Shown in pieces: positions 1 to 6,665 of a stretch of DNA of 7,855 nt. Both the position numbers and the translations under genes were made by a program. Numbering within the stretch: position 1 is the first letter of the stretch; each line of letters starts with the position of its first letter. The notes under the pieces are model-generated. The model made no database searches, was not told the origin of the DNA, and saw only the letters and a program-made list of their open reading frames with translations. The stretch is from Humisphaera sp. (GTDB lineage: Bacteria; Planctomycetota; Phycisphaerae; Tepidisphaerales; Tepidisphaeraceae), in the NCBI GenBank assembly GCA_025351525.1, contig JANXVV010000635.1:1-7855 (forward strand), written 5' to 3'.

Positions 1-1511
<1,511 letters not shown>

Positions 1512-1544
1512 AATCAACTCCGTCCGTTCGTACTGGGAATTTCA

Positions 1545-1573
1545 ATCATAGGGGTCGGCGTTGAAACAATGAA
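1545..1573 (-). promoter_or_regulatory. Possible promoter of the sulfite/nitrite reductase gene
   Basis: On the minus strand a good -10 hexamer, TATGAT, lies at 1550-1545, about 35 bases upstream of the ATG at 1511. At a 17-base spacing the -35 position reads TTCATT, a poor match. The -35 area abuts the palindrome at 1572-1595, which suggests activator- or repressor-controlled transcription. This is a sequence-only prediction. Confidence 0.35.
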
Positions 1574-1595
1574 GCGGCCGAAAGGTCGGCCGCTT
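1572..1595. promoter_or_regulatory. Perfect palindromic hairpin (operator or weak terminator) upstream of the reductase
   Basis: Two perfect 10-base arms, AAGCGGCCGA and TCGGCCGCTT, flank a 4-base loop (AAGG). It lies between the minus-strand gene ending at 1773 and the minus-strand gene starting at 1511. It touches the predicted -35 region of the latter. No T-run follows on either strand, so it is not a classical intrinsic terminator. It could be an operator or a factor-dependent transcript end. Confidence 0.45.
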
Positions 1596-1644
1596 GATCG
1601 GATCAGTCTTCCGTGCGATGCCCATGCGACGATTGAAAGCCAAC

Positions 1645-1757
1645 CGTGGCACGGGCTTCCAGCCCGTGTTAGAACGCACATGCGGAAAAAGAACGATAGC
1701 TCTGAATGCGTTTTTAAATCTGCACATCGTTAACACGGGCTGGAAGCCCGTGCCACG
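1645..1757. repeat. Paired-hairpin intergenic repeat, family A (REP/BIME-like)
   Basis: Two 27-base arms (1645-1671 and 1731-1757) are exact reverse complements, separated by 59 bases. Each arm is itself a hairpin: CACGGGCT, loop TCC, AGCCCGTG. The element starts 16 bases after the stop of the 157-residue gene (1773). It creates spurious reading frames with TGFQPV and TGWKPVP peptides, which I recall as frequent artefacts in planctomycete annotations. A perfect match over 27 bases suggests recent insertion or ongoing correction. No transposase is present. Confidence 0.85.
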
Positions 1758-1772
1758 AACAGTTTCCACGGA

Positions 1773-2246
1773 CTACTCCCCGTCTTCTTCCTCATCCGCT
1801 TCCTTCGCGACCTTCACGGCTCGCTTCGGCGGTTTGCGCTTCCCGCTTCCGCCGCCCGCCGCGGCACGCCAAAAATCATTTTCGCTGATCGTCAAACCGG
1901 ATTGCGTGTTGAATTCCTTGACTGCGGAATTGAACGCGTCGCTGTACGGCATGAATTTTCCGCCGCTGGCATGACGGGCGATCATGTTTTTCAACAATTT
2001 CTTCTGATCCTCCGTCAACTCCACCGGCTCGCTCGGTTTGGCGGGGTTGGTGCTGCTGCGGGTGTACTTCAACAGTGCGCCGTACAACTGATCGCGGCCC
2101 GCATTTTTAAAAGTGCGGTCCTGAAACCCCTGCCAGATGTTTTCATAGGCTTCGGTGTAGGGCAGTTCGTCGCGGGCAATGCCGGCGGCGTCGTAAAGTT
2201 CCTGAAGATGTTCCTGGTCAATCGCGCTCAATTTTAACGGAATCAT
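1773..2246 (-). CDS. Unrecognised 157-residue protein with two tandem ~55-residue repeats
   Basis: I do not recognise the family. The start is supported by AGGAG seven bases upstream of the ATG at 2246. Residues 6-60 and 77-130 align as an internal duplication: each begins L-S/T-x-D-Q, continues as a predicted helix, reaches L/M-P-Y-T/S-E/D-A-Y/F (LPYTEAY at 28-34, MPYSDAF at 99-105), and ends in an aromatic-rich helix (DQLYGALLK; NDFWRAAA). The tail (131-157) is a Gly/Lys-rich linker followed by an acidic run (DEEEDGE), probably disordered. There is no signal peptide or membrane segment, so it is probably cytoplasmic. It is followed by a paired-hairpin repeat and then, on the same strand, the reductase, whose separate promoter suggests it is not necessarily co-transcribed. 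It is a real gene on the basis of SD, promoter and composition. Function is unknown. Confidence 0.8.
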   Translation of the reverse strand: MIPLKLSAIDQEHLQELYDAAGIARDELPYTEAYENIWQGFQDRTFKNAGRDQLYGALLKYTRSSTNPAKPSEPVELTEDQKKLLKNMIARHASGGKFMPYSDAFNSAVKEFNTQSGLTISENDFWRAAAGGGSGKRKPPKRAVKVAKEADEEEDGE

Positions 2247-2282
2247 GGTTGGCTCCTAATACATCCCCCACCTTCAAAAATC

Positions 2283-2311
2283 ATCGTAAGGGAAACAAGG
2301 GTGATTTCCAA
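2283..2311 (-). promoter_or_regulatory. Predicted promoter for the 157-residue protein gene
   Basis: On the minus strand TTGGAA (2311-2306) and TACGAT (2288-2283) are separated by exactly 17 bases. Each matches the sigma-70-type consensus at four of six positions. The predicted transcript would start near 2276, giving a leader of about 30 bases before the ATG at 2246. Confidence 0.4.
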
Positions 2312-2335
2312 CCCGCTCCGGAAATAAGCCAACGG

Positions 2336-2392
2336 CCGGAGGGCGGCAGTCCCCTGCCGCCGGTGCGGCGGTCGAGGACGACCGCCCTCCGG
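2336..2392. repeat. Paired-hairpin intergenic repeat, family B
   Basis: Two 26-base arms (2336-2361 and 2367-2392) are inverted with about five mismatches and five bases between them. The outer 11 bases, CCGGAGGGCGG, pair perfectly. Each arm is an independent hairpin: GGCGGCAG, loop TCCC, CTGCCGCC; and GGCGGTCG, loop AGGA, CGACCGCC. Several differences between arms preserve internal pairing, which points to selection on, or copying of, each hairpin. It lies between the divergent promoters of the 157-residue gene and sppA and may insulate them. Confidence 0.75.
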
Positions 2393-2429
2393 GATCCGTA
2401 TTCATCACATGGTTAACGCGCACATGAAG

Positions 2430-2458
2430 TTGTCGGCAAGGCGCGGTCGCGCTATAGT
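2430..2458 (+). promoter_or_regulatory. Predicted sppA promoter
   Basis: TTGTCG (2430-2435) and TATAGT (2453-2458) are separated by 17 bases, a good sigma-70-type promoter. It would give a short leader of about 20 bases carrying the AGGAG ribosome binding site at 2476-2480, five bases before the ATG at 2486. Confidence 0.6.
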
Positions 2459-2485
2459 GCTGCCAAAGAGACCTCAGGAGTTTTT

Positions 2486-4453
2486 ATGATTCGACGCATT
2501 GCCGTGGCCTTGTTGTTCATCGCGAGTGTTGCCGGGGCCGATCCGGCGACGAAACCGCTGACGCCGCCGTTGCCTTTGCCGGCACCGCTGGAAGTGCCGC
2601 TGAAGTTGCCGGCCACCAAGCCGGCGATGCCCAAATCCACTACGAAACCGGCACCGGCGAAGGCCATCCCCAAGACGGCGGATAAGGCTCCCGGCGCGGC
2701 GGATCTGATTCGTCAGTTAAAGGCGAAGCAGGAAACGGAATCAAAACTATTCCAGGTCGCCCACTTCGATCTGGATCAGCCCGTCGTCGAGCGCGCGCCG
2801 GCGTTTTCACTCTTCGGCGATGGGAACATCCTGACGGTCCACAACCTGATGGAACGCCTGCACAAAGCCCGCGACGACAAAAAACTTCGCGCGGTCCTCA
2901 TCACCCTCGGCAACACCGGTTTCAGTTTCTCGCAGGCGCAGGAAATTCGCGGCGCGCTCGATGAACTTCGCCGGGCGGGCAAGCGCACGTTCGTCTATTC
3001 GGATGCCTATGACACCGCCGCCTACACTGCGGCGACCGGCGCGACCGATGTCTGCATTCTCGGTGGCGGTGAAATGATGATGCCCGGCGTCGGACTTGAA
3101 ACGATGTTCTACAAAGGCTTCTTCGAGAAAGTCGGGGTGAACGCCGACTATGTTCAGATCGGCGAATACAAGGGAGCCGAGGAGCCCTACACCCGCACCG
3201 CGCCAAGCGATGAACTGCGCGGCGAACTGAACAAACTCGTCGATTCGCTCTACAGCCAAATCATCGACGGCATTGCGACGCATCGCAATCTGCCCAAGGA
3301 AAGCGTCAAAGCCGCGATTGATGAAGCGATTCTCACCGGCAAGGCCGCGAAAGATCGAAAATTGGTGGATCATCTGGTGGATCAGGATGGGCTGCGGGCT
3401 TTGATCAAAGATGAACTGGGTCACGACATCAATCTCATTCACGATTACGGCGTTGGCAGGCACGACCCGATCGACTTTTCCAATCCGCTCGCACTGTTTC
3501 AGTTGATGAGCAAGAAGTCTGAGCCGTCGAATAAACCGGCGATCGCGATGATTCATGCCGAAGGCGTGATCGTGGATGGTGAAGCGCAGGAATCGCTTTT
3601 CGGCGGCGGTGAAAATATCGGCGGTGACAATCTCCGCAAAGCCTTTCGGATGGCGATCAAAGATGACAACGTCAAAGCGATCGTCTTGCGAATCGATTCG
3701 CCGGGCGGCAGCGCGTTGGCGAGTGAGGTGATGTGGCAGGCCGCCCATCATGCGGCGGAGAGTAAGCCGTTGATCGTTAGCATCGGTGGAATGGCCGCCA
3801 GCGGTGGTTATTACCTGGCCAGTGCCGGCGACTACATCTTCGCCGACCCATCGGCAATTGTCGGGTCGATCGGCGTGGTCGGTGGAAAGTTCGTATTGAA
3901 GGATTTGTTCGGCAAGTTGGGTTTGACGACGGAGGAATTTACCCGCGGCCGCAATGCGGATTTGTTCAGCTCGAATCAACCGTTCAGCGATCGGCAGCGA
4001 CGGATGGTGACGAATTGGATGCGCGAGACCTATGAGCAGTTTACCGAGCGGGTGATGACGAATCGCACCGGGAAGATCAAGGATATCGATGCGGTGGCGC
4101 GAGGCCGCATCTTCATTGCGAAGCAGGCGAAGGACTTGGGGATGGTCGATGAGTTGGGTGGGATTGAGGATGCGATTCAGTACGCCGCGAAGGAAGCGGG
4201 GCTGAAGACGGAGGAGTATGAAGTCCGCAGCGTTCCGGCGGCGCGCTCTTTGGCGGATATCTTCGGCGGGGGCGTCGATGGCCCGGATGCACTGCTGCCG
4301 TTCACCCCGAAGATTCAGATTTCGTTCGACTCAGTGCTCCGTGCCATGCCGGTATCGATGCGGCATCTGGTGGGACAACAGTTGCAGATGATCGAACTGT
4401 TGCAACGTCGCCCGGTGCTGTTGGCGGCACCGTTTGTGATTACGGTGAAGTAG
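2486..4453 (+). CDS. sppA: Signal peptide peptidase SppA, 67K (two-domain) type, family S49
   Basis: This serine/lysine-dyad protease family degrades released signal peptides and membrane-protein fragments at the cell envelope. The protein has 655 residues and tandem S49 domains at about 110-310 and 352-560. The catalytic lysine is K229 in the N-domain (EYKGAEEP), and the nucleophile is S439 in the C-domain (AASGGYY), preceded by the typical RIDSPGG strand motif. The 210-residue gap resembles the K209/S409 pair I recall for E. coli SppA. The N-terminus (RR, then a hydrophobic run, then A-G-A at 16-18) looks like a cleavable signal peptide rather than a permanent anchor. A Pro/Lys-rich linker of about 45 residues follows. 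The last ~15 residues are hydrophobic. The start is fixed by AGGAG five bases upstream and a strong promoter. It is transcribed alone and followed by a terminator at 4559-4588. All key residues are present. Confidence 0.95.
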   Translation: MIRRIAVALLFIASVAGADPATKPLTPPLPLPAPLEVPLKLPATKPAMPKSTTKPAPAKAIPKTADKAPGAADLIRQLKAKQETESKLFQVAHFDLDQPVVERAPAFSLFGDGNILTVHNLMERLHKARDDKKLRAVLITLGNTGFSFSQAQEIRGALDELRRAGKRTFVYSDAYDTAAYTAATGATDVCILGGGEMMMPGVGLETMFYKGFFEKVGVNADYVQIGEYKGAEEPYTRTAPSDELRGELNKLVDSLYSQIIDGIATHRNLPKESVKAAIDEAILTGKAAKDRKLVDHLVDQDGLRALIKDELGHDINLIHDYGVGRHDPIDFSNPLALFQLMSKKSEPSNKPAIAMIHAEGVIVDGEAQESLFGGGENIGGDNLRKAFRMAIKDDNVKAIVLRIDSPGGSALASEVMWQAAHHAAESKPLIVSIGGMAASGGYYLASAGDYIFADPSAIVGSIGVVGGKFVLKDLFGKLGLTTEEFTRGRNADLFSSNQPFSDRQRRMVTNWMRETYEQFTERVMTNRTGKIKDIDAVARGRIFIAKQAKDLGMVDELGGIEDAIQYAAKEAGLKTEEYEVRSVPAARSLADIFGGGVDGPDALLPFTPKIQISFDSVLRAMPVSMRHLVGQQLQMIELLQRRPVLLAAPFVITVK

Positions 4454-4458
4454 CAAAT

Positions 4459-4529
4459 CAGGTGGCATAGGAGTCTCGCCCATATCTTTCCTTCGGAAGA
4501 ATGCATGGGCGAGACGCCCATGCCACCTG
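4459..4529. repeat. Paired-hairpin intergenic repeat, family C
   Basis: Arms 4459-4483 and 4505-4529 are 25-base inverted copies with two mismatches. The right arm contains a perfect hairpin (ATGGGCG, loop AGA, CGCCCAT). The left arm has the same hairpin degraded at two positions. The 21-base centre also contains self-complementary TTCC/GGAA. It begins five bases after the sppA stop and yields spurious GETPMP and GRDAHAT peptides, which I recall as common in planctomycete junk reading frames. Confidence 0.8.
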
Positions 4530-4558
4530 TTCTTCAACTCTATTCGATTCAAACTGCG

Positions 4559-4588
4559 GCCCGAGGAACATCGTTCCTCGGGCTTTTT
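4559..4588 (+). terminator. Rho-independent terminator after sppA
   Basis: A perfect 11-base-pair stem (GCCCGAGGAAC / GTTCCTCGGGC) with a 3-base loop (ATC) is followed by five T at 4584-4588. It lies about 105 bases past the sppA stop. It separates sppA from the microprotein gene that follows, which implies that gene has its own promoter. Confidence 0.88.
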
Positions 4589-4662
4589 GTTTGGCATGTT
4601 CTTTGTTTAATCGGACTCGTGTCGAGTTCGCTTCTATTTCAATTTTTGGCGAAGGAGTGTTT

Positions 4663-4800
4663 ATGCTGGTGCTATCGACGTCGATTCTGTTGGTCATTTT
4701 AGCTGCCGCCGGCAAAGCGGCGCTGTTGACACTGTTGACGGGAGGCGGAATTGGAACGTTTGTCGTTCTGTTCTTTTTGTTCAAAATGTTCGGGAAATAG
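4663..4800 (+). CDS. 45-residue hydrophobic membrane microprotein, unrecognised
   Basis: The ATG at 4663 is preceded by a strong SD, GAAGGAG, with about five bases of spacing. An in-frame longer reading frame from 4501 exists only because it runs through the repeat and terminator, so 4663 is the real start. The peptide has a hydrophobic N-terminal stretch (about 2-16), a short AGK turn, and a second hydrophobic stretch (about 19-40) containing a TGGGIGT glycine cluster. It ends in a Lys-containing tail (KMFGK). One or two membrane passes are plausible. It sits alone between the sppA terminator and a second terminator-like hairpin. I saw no confident promoter, although 4589-4655 is AT-rich. 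It is not a recognised toxin, transporter subunit or leader peptide, so no function is assigned. Confidence 0.68.
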   Translation: MLVLSTSILLVILAAAGKAALLTLLTGGGIGTFVVLFFLFKMFGK

Positions 4801-4806
4801 ACACGT

Positions 4807-4888
4807 CATGTAGCCCGGCGTTTATGCCGGTTTTTTCTCTGGTGCTGATCTCCACGCTGAAGAACCGGCGTAAACGCCGGGCTATATG
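4807..4888. repeat. Paired-hairpin intergenic repeat, family D
   Basis: Arms 4807-4832 and 4863-4888 are 26-base inverted copies with two mismatches, separated by 30 bases. Each arm is a hairpin: CCGGC...GCCGG on the left, CCGGCGT/ACGCCGG with an AA loop on the right. It starts six bases after the microprotein stop and ends 14 bases before the first possible thyX start, filling nearly the whole gap. Confidence 0.82.
4815..4836 (+). terminator. Terminator-like hairpin within repeat D, downstream of the microprotein
   Basis: The left arm of the repeat forms a 5-base-pair stem (CCGGC / GCCGG, plus a G-T pair) followed directly by six T at 4831-4836. The stem is short but GC-only, and it lies 14 bases past the microprotein stop. 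The full-length pairing of the two repeat arms competes with this structure. Confidence 0.5.
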
Positions 4889-4902
4889 TTTTCCCAAAGC
4901 AT

Positions 4903-5859
4903 GTGACTCCCGAATTGGAAGCGGTTATGATTGCGGCGATGAACCATCCGGAATCGCCATTGATTGCGCCGCCCGACATGAAGATCGTGCGCAAGCCGTT
5001 CGAGTCGGAGGTGCATGATGTGATGGGAGGGGCGGCACGTCTGGAGGTTAGCGTCCACGACCACGGATTGGTCGCATTATGCGACGTAATGCCGCGGTTG
5101 GCTCCGATGGGTAAGACTGCCGATTTCGCGATCGTTCAAGCCGCGCGCGTTTCTTATGGGGAAGGCACCAAGCAGATCAATGAAGATCGTGGGTTGATCC
5201 GTTATCTCGCACGGCATCGCCATTCCACTCCTTTTGAAATGGTGGAATTTAAATTCCATCATGTCATGCCCATTTTTATCGCCCGCCAGTGGATTCGGCA
5301 TCGCACTGCCAATGTCAATGAGTATTCCGCGCGATACTCGGTGGTGCGGGATCGATTCTATCACCCTAAGCCGGAAAATATTCGCCAGCAAAGCACCAGC
5401 AATCGACAGGGCGGCGGCCCGCCGGTCGACGATCTGACCGCCCGTCAATTCAGCGAATATCTCGACAAACAGGAAGCTGATTACGCGAAATATGAGGAGT
5501 TCATGCAGAAGGGCATCGCCCGCGAAACGGCTCGAATCGTTCTGCCGGTGAATGTCTACACCGAATGGTATTGGAAAATCGATCTGCACAATCTGTTTCA
5601 CTTTCTATCGCTGCGGATGGACTCGCACGCCCAGCAGGAAATCCGCGATTATGCGACGGCGATGTTTGAATTGATCCGCCCGATCGTGCCGATCGCCACC
5701 GAGGCGTTCCTGGATTACAACCTGGGTTCGATGCATCTGACCCGGTTGGAGATCGAAGCGATTCGTTCGGGTAAACCGCTCGGGACGGAGAACAAACGCG
5801 AGACGGCGGAGTGGGAAGAGAAGAAGAGGGCACTGGGGTTGGATGAGGTGAAACCATGA
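4903..5859 (+). CDS. thyX: FAD-dependent thymidylate synthase ThyX
   Basis: ThyX methylates dUMP to dTMP in the cytoplasm using methylenetetrahydrofolate and FAD/NADPH, and replaces ThyA in many bacteria. The signature RHR-x7-S is present at R132-S142 (RHRTANVNEYS, numbered from 4903), followed by A-R-Y. The C-terminal nucleotide-binding block LRMDSHAQQEIRDYA includes the Arg that contacts dUMP in characterised ThyX. The protein has up to 318 residues, with about 50 extra N-terminal residues before the core. The start is uncertain: GTG 4903 has no SD, while ATG 4927 has a weak GGAAG five bases upstream and would give 310 residues. The frame cannot extend further because of a stop at 4858 and a lack of start codons. 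The gene ends in an ATGA overlap with the antitoxin gene. No convincing promoter was found; repeat D occupies the upstream region, with only a lone TATATG at 4885-4890. Confidence 0.94.
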   Translation: MTPELEAVMIAAMNHPESPLIAPPDMKIVRKPFESEVHDVMGGAARLEVSVHDHGLVALCDVMPRLAPMGKTADFAIVQAARVSYGEGTKQINEDRGLIRYLARHRHSTPFEMVEFKFHHVMPIFIARQWIRHRTANVNEYSARYSVVRDRFYHPKPENIRQQSTSNRQGGGPPVDDLTARQFSEYLDKQEADYAKYEEFMQKGIARETARIVLPVNVYTEWYWKIDLHNLFHFLSLRMDSHAQQEIRDYATAMFELIRPIVPIATEAFLDYNLGSMHLTRLEIEAIRSGKPLGTENKRETAEWEEKKRALGLDEVKP

Positions 5860-6089
5860 CTGTAAAAAGGCTGAAACTCGCAGGGAAAGAATTTGTCATT
5901 CTGTCCAGGCGCGATTATGTATCGATGCGGGATCGACTGAAAATCCGAACTGCCAAGTTGCCGGGTAAAGCAAAACATAAAATGTCGAGGCAGGATTATG
6001 GCGATGTGGCCGAAGCAAAACGCCGGTTAGCCGACCCAAACGATCGTGAATGGTCTCTGGCCGACGTCAAACGCGAGTTGGGATTTTGA
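5856..6089 (+). CDS. Type II antitoxin (small, RelB/Phd-like) translationally coupled to thyX
   Basis: This 77-residue protein would neutralise the toxin encoded directly after it. The N-terminus has the compact pattern common in such antitoxins, with a short strand then GKEFVILSRRDY and a helix (VSMRDRL), consistent with a DNA-binding/dimer domain at 5-30. The middle is basic and probably flexible (31-45). The C-terminus (DVAEAKRRLADP, then SLADVKRELGF) looks like the toxin-wrapping helices. The ATG overlaps the thyX stop (ATGA) and has GAGGTG five bases upstream, so translation is probably both coupled and independently initiated. The stop overlaps the toxin start (TGATG). The exact antitoxin family is not certain from sequence alone. 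The pairing is the main evidence. Confidence 0.82.
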   Translation: MTVKRLKLAGKEFVILSRRDYVSMRDRLKIRTAKLPGKAKHKMSRQDYGDVAEAKRRLADPNDREWSLADVKRELGF

Positions 6090-6352
6090 TGGCTTATACC
6101 GTTACGGTCCGGGATTCCGCACGTCGTCAAATTAGCGATCTGTCACGTGAATTGCAGCGCCGCGTTTTGACAAAGATCGACGCATTGGCGGTGCAACCTC
6201 GCCCGTCAGGAAGTCTTAAATTGGCAGGCCACGAGAATTTGTATCGAATAAGAGTTGGTGACTACCGTGTAATTTACGAAATTCATGACGTGCGATTGGT
6301 TGTGCTTGTAGTCGTTGTCGGACATCGGCGAGAGTCATATCGAGGCTTGTAG
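6089..6352 (+). CDS. RelE/ParE-superfamily toxin
   Basis: This 87-residue protein resembles RelE-type ribosome-dependent mRNA interferases. Typical features run in order: an N-terminal strand (YTVTVRDSARRQ), a helical pair (about 12-34), LAGHENLYRIRVGDYRVIYEI at 45-65, and the C-terminal strand ending VGHRRESY. Candidate catalytic residues are R53, R55, R60, R80/R81 and Y84, all in positions used by the family, so it appears active. The start at 6089 overlaps the antitoxin stop by one base (TGATG). A longer frame from 6050 lies inside the antitoxin and is unlikely. Six consecutive Val/Leu residues near 70-77 form the core strand. ParE (gyrase) activity cannot be excluded, but the Arg-rich site favours RelE. 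It ends four bases before the convergent brnA stop. Confidence 0.88.
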   Translation: MAYTVTVRDSARRQISDLSRELQRRVLTKIDALAVQPRPSGSLKLAGHENLYRIRVGDYRVIYEIHDVRLVVLVVVVGHRRESYRGL

Positions 6353-6356
6353 TTTA

Positions 6357-6665
6357 TCATTGCTTCGAATCAACCGAATTCAACGGTGTTTTCATTTTCG
6401 CGCGAGACTGGGTCAGAATGTGCAAACACAGTGCTTTTTGAATGCGTTGTTCCCAATCATCGCCCTGCACTTTGAACCAGGCGACAATCTTTGGATCGAG
6501 CCGCAGGGTTACTTTTGAGAAATTTTCATCGCCAATCAATTCCGCGTTCGCGAAAAAAGTGGCGTTCAGTTCGGGTAGATCAGACGTGTCGATTTCGTCG
6601 TCCGCCATTGCGTCAATCCGAGCCCAGTCGGTCTTGGAGGAATTTTTGGAATTGGTTTCGTTCAT
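6357..6665 (-). CDS. brnA: BrnA family antitoxin (orphan: partner toxin gene is broken)
   Basis: BrnA antitoxins bind BrnT and repress their own operon through a ribbon-helix-helix domain. This protein of 102 residues has the family's N-terminal block (TDWARIDAMADDEID, then SDLPELNATFFANAEL). This is followed by the ribbon-helix-helix (strand KVTLRL at 51-56, helices DPKIVAWFKVQG and WEQRIQKALCLHI at about 57-84). The ATG at 6665 was chosen over a longer frame from 6770 because homology begins just after it and GAAAGG lies upstream. The longer frame is an out-of-frame read of brnT. The reading frame is intact, although the toxin gene upstream (6613-6907) carries a stop and a frameshift. Its start lies within the 3' end of brnT, the usual overlapping order toxin-then-antitoxin. 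Confidence 0.88.
   Translation of the reverse strand: MNETNSKNSSKTDWARIDAMADDEIDTSDLPELNATFFANAELIGDENFSKVTLRLDPKIVAWFKVQGDDWEQRIQKALCLHILTQSRAKMKTPLNSVDSKQ

Noticed and set aside
1594..1974. Plus-strand frame with TGFQPV and TGWKPVP words
   Set aside because: These peptides are translations of the paired-hairpin repeat. The rest is antisense to the 157-residue gene.
2807..3979. Minus-strand 390-codon open frame opposite sppA
   Set aside because: It is a shadow of high-GC sppA codons. It has no SD, no motif, and low-complexity His/Arg/Asp composition typical of antisense frames.
4331..4784. Minus-strand frames around the sppA 3' end and microprotein
   Set aside because: They are built from repeat C and the terminator sequence plus antisense coding. 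They lack ribosome sites.
1645..4888. CRISPR array
   Set aside because: The repeats are inverted pairs from four unrelated families at irregular distances, not direct repeats with regular spacers. No cas gene is present.
5077..5601. Minus-strand 174-codon frame opposite thyX
   Set aside because: It is antisense to the conserved ThyX core, with no supporting start signal or family resemblance.
4903..6352. thyX plus toxin-antitoxin as a phage-defence system
   Set aside because: The arrangement is intriguing, but nothing in the sequence (no sensor, nuclease or phage-linked domain) supports defence beyond the general role proposed for toxin-antitoxin modules.
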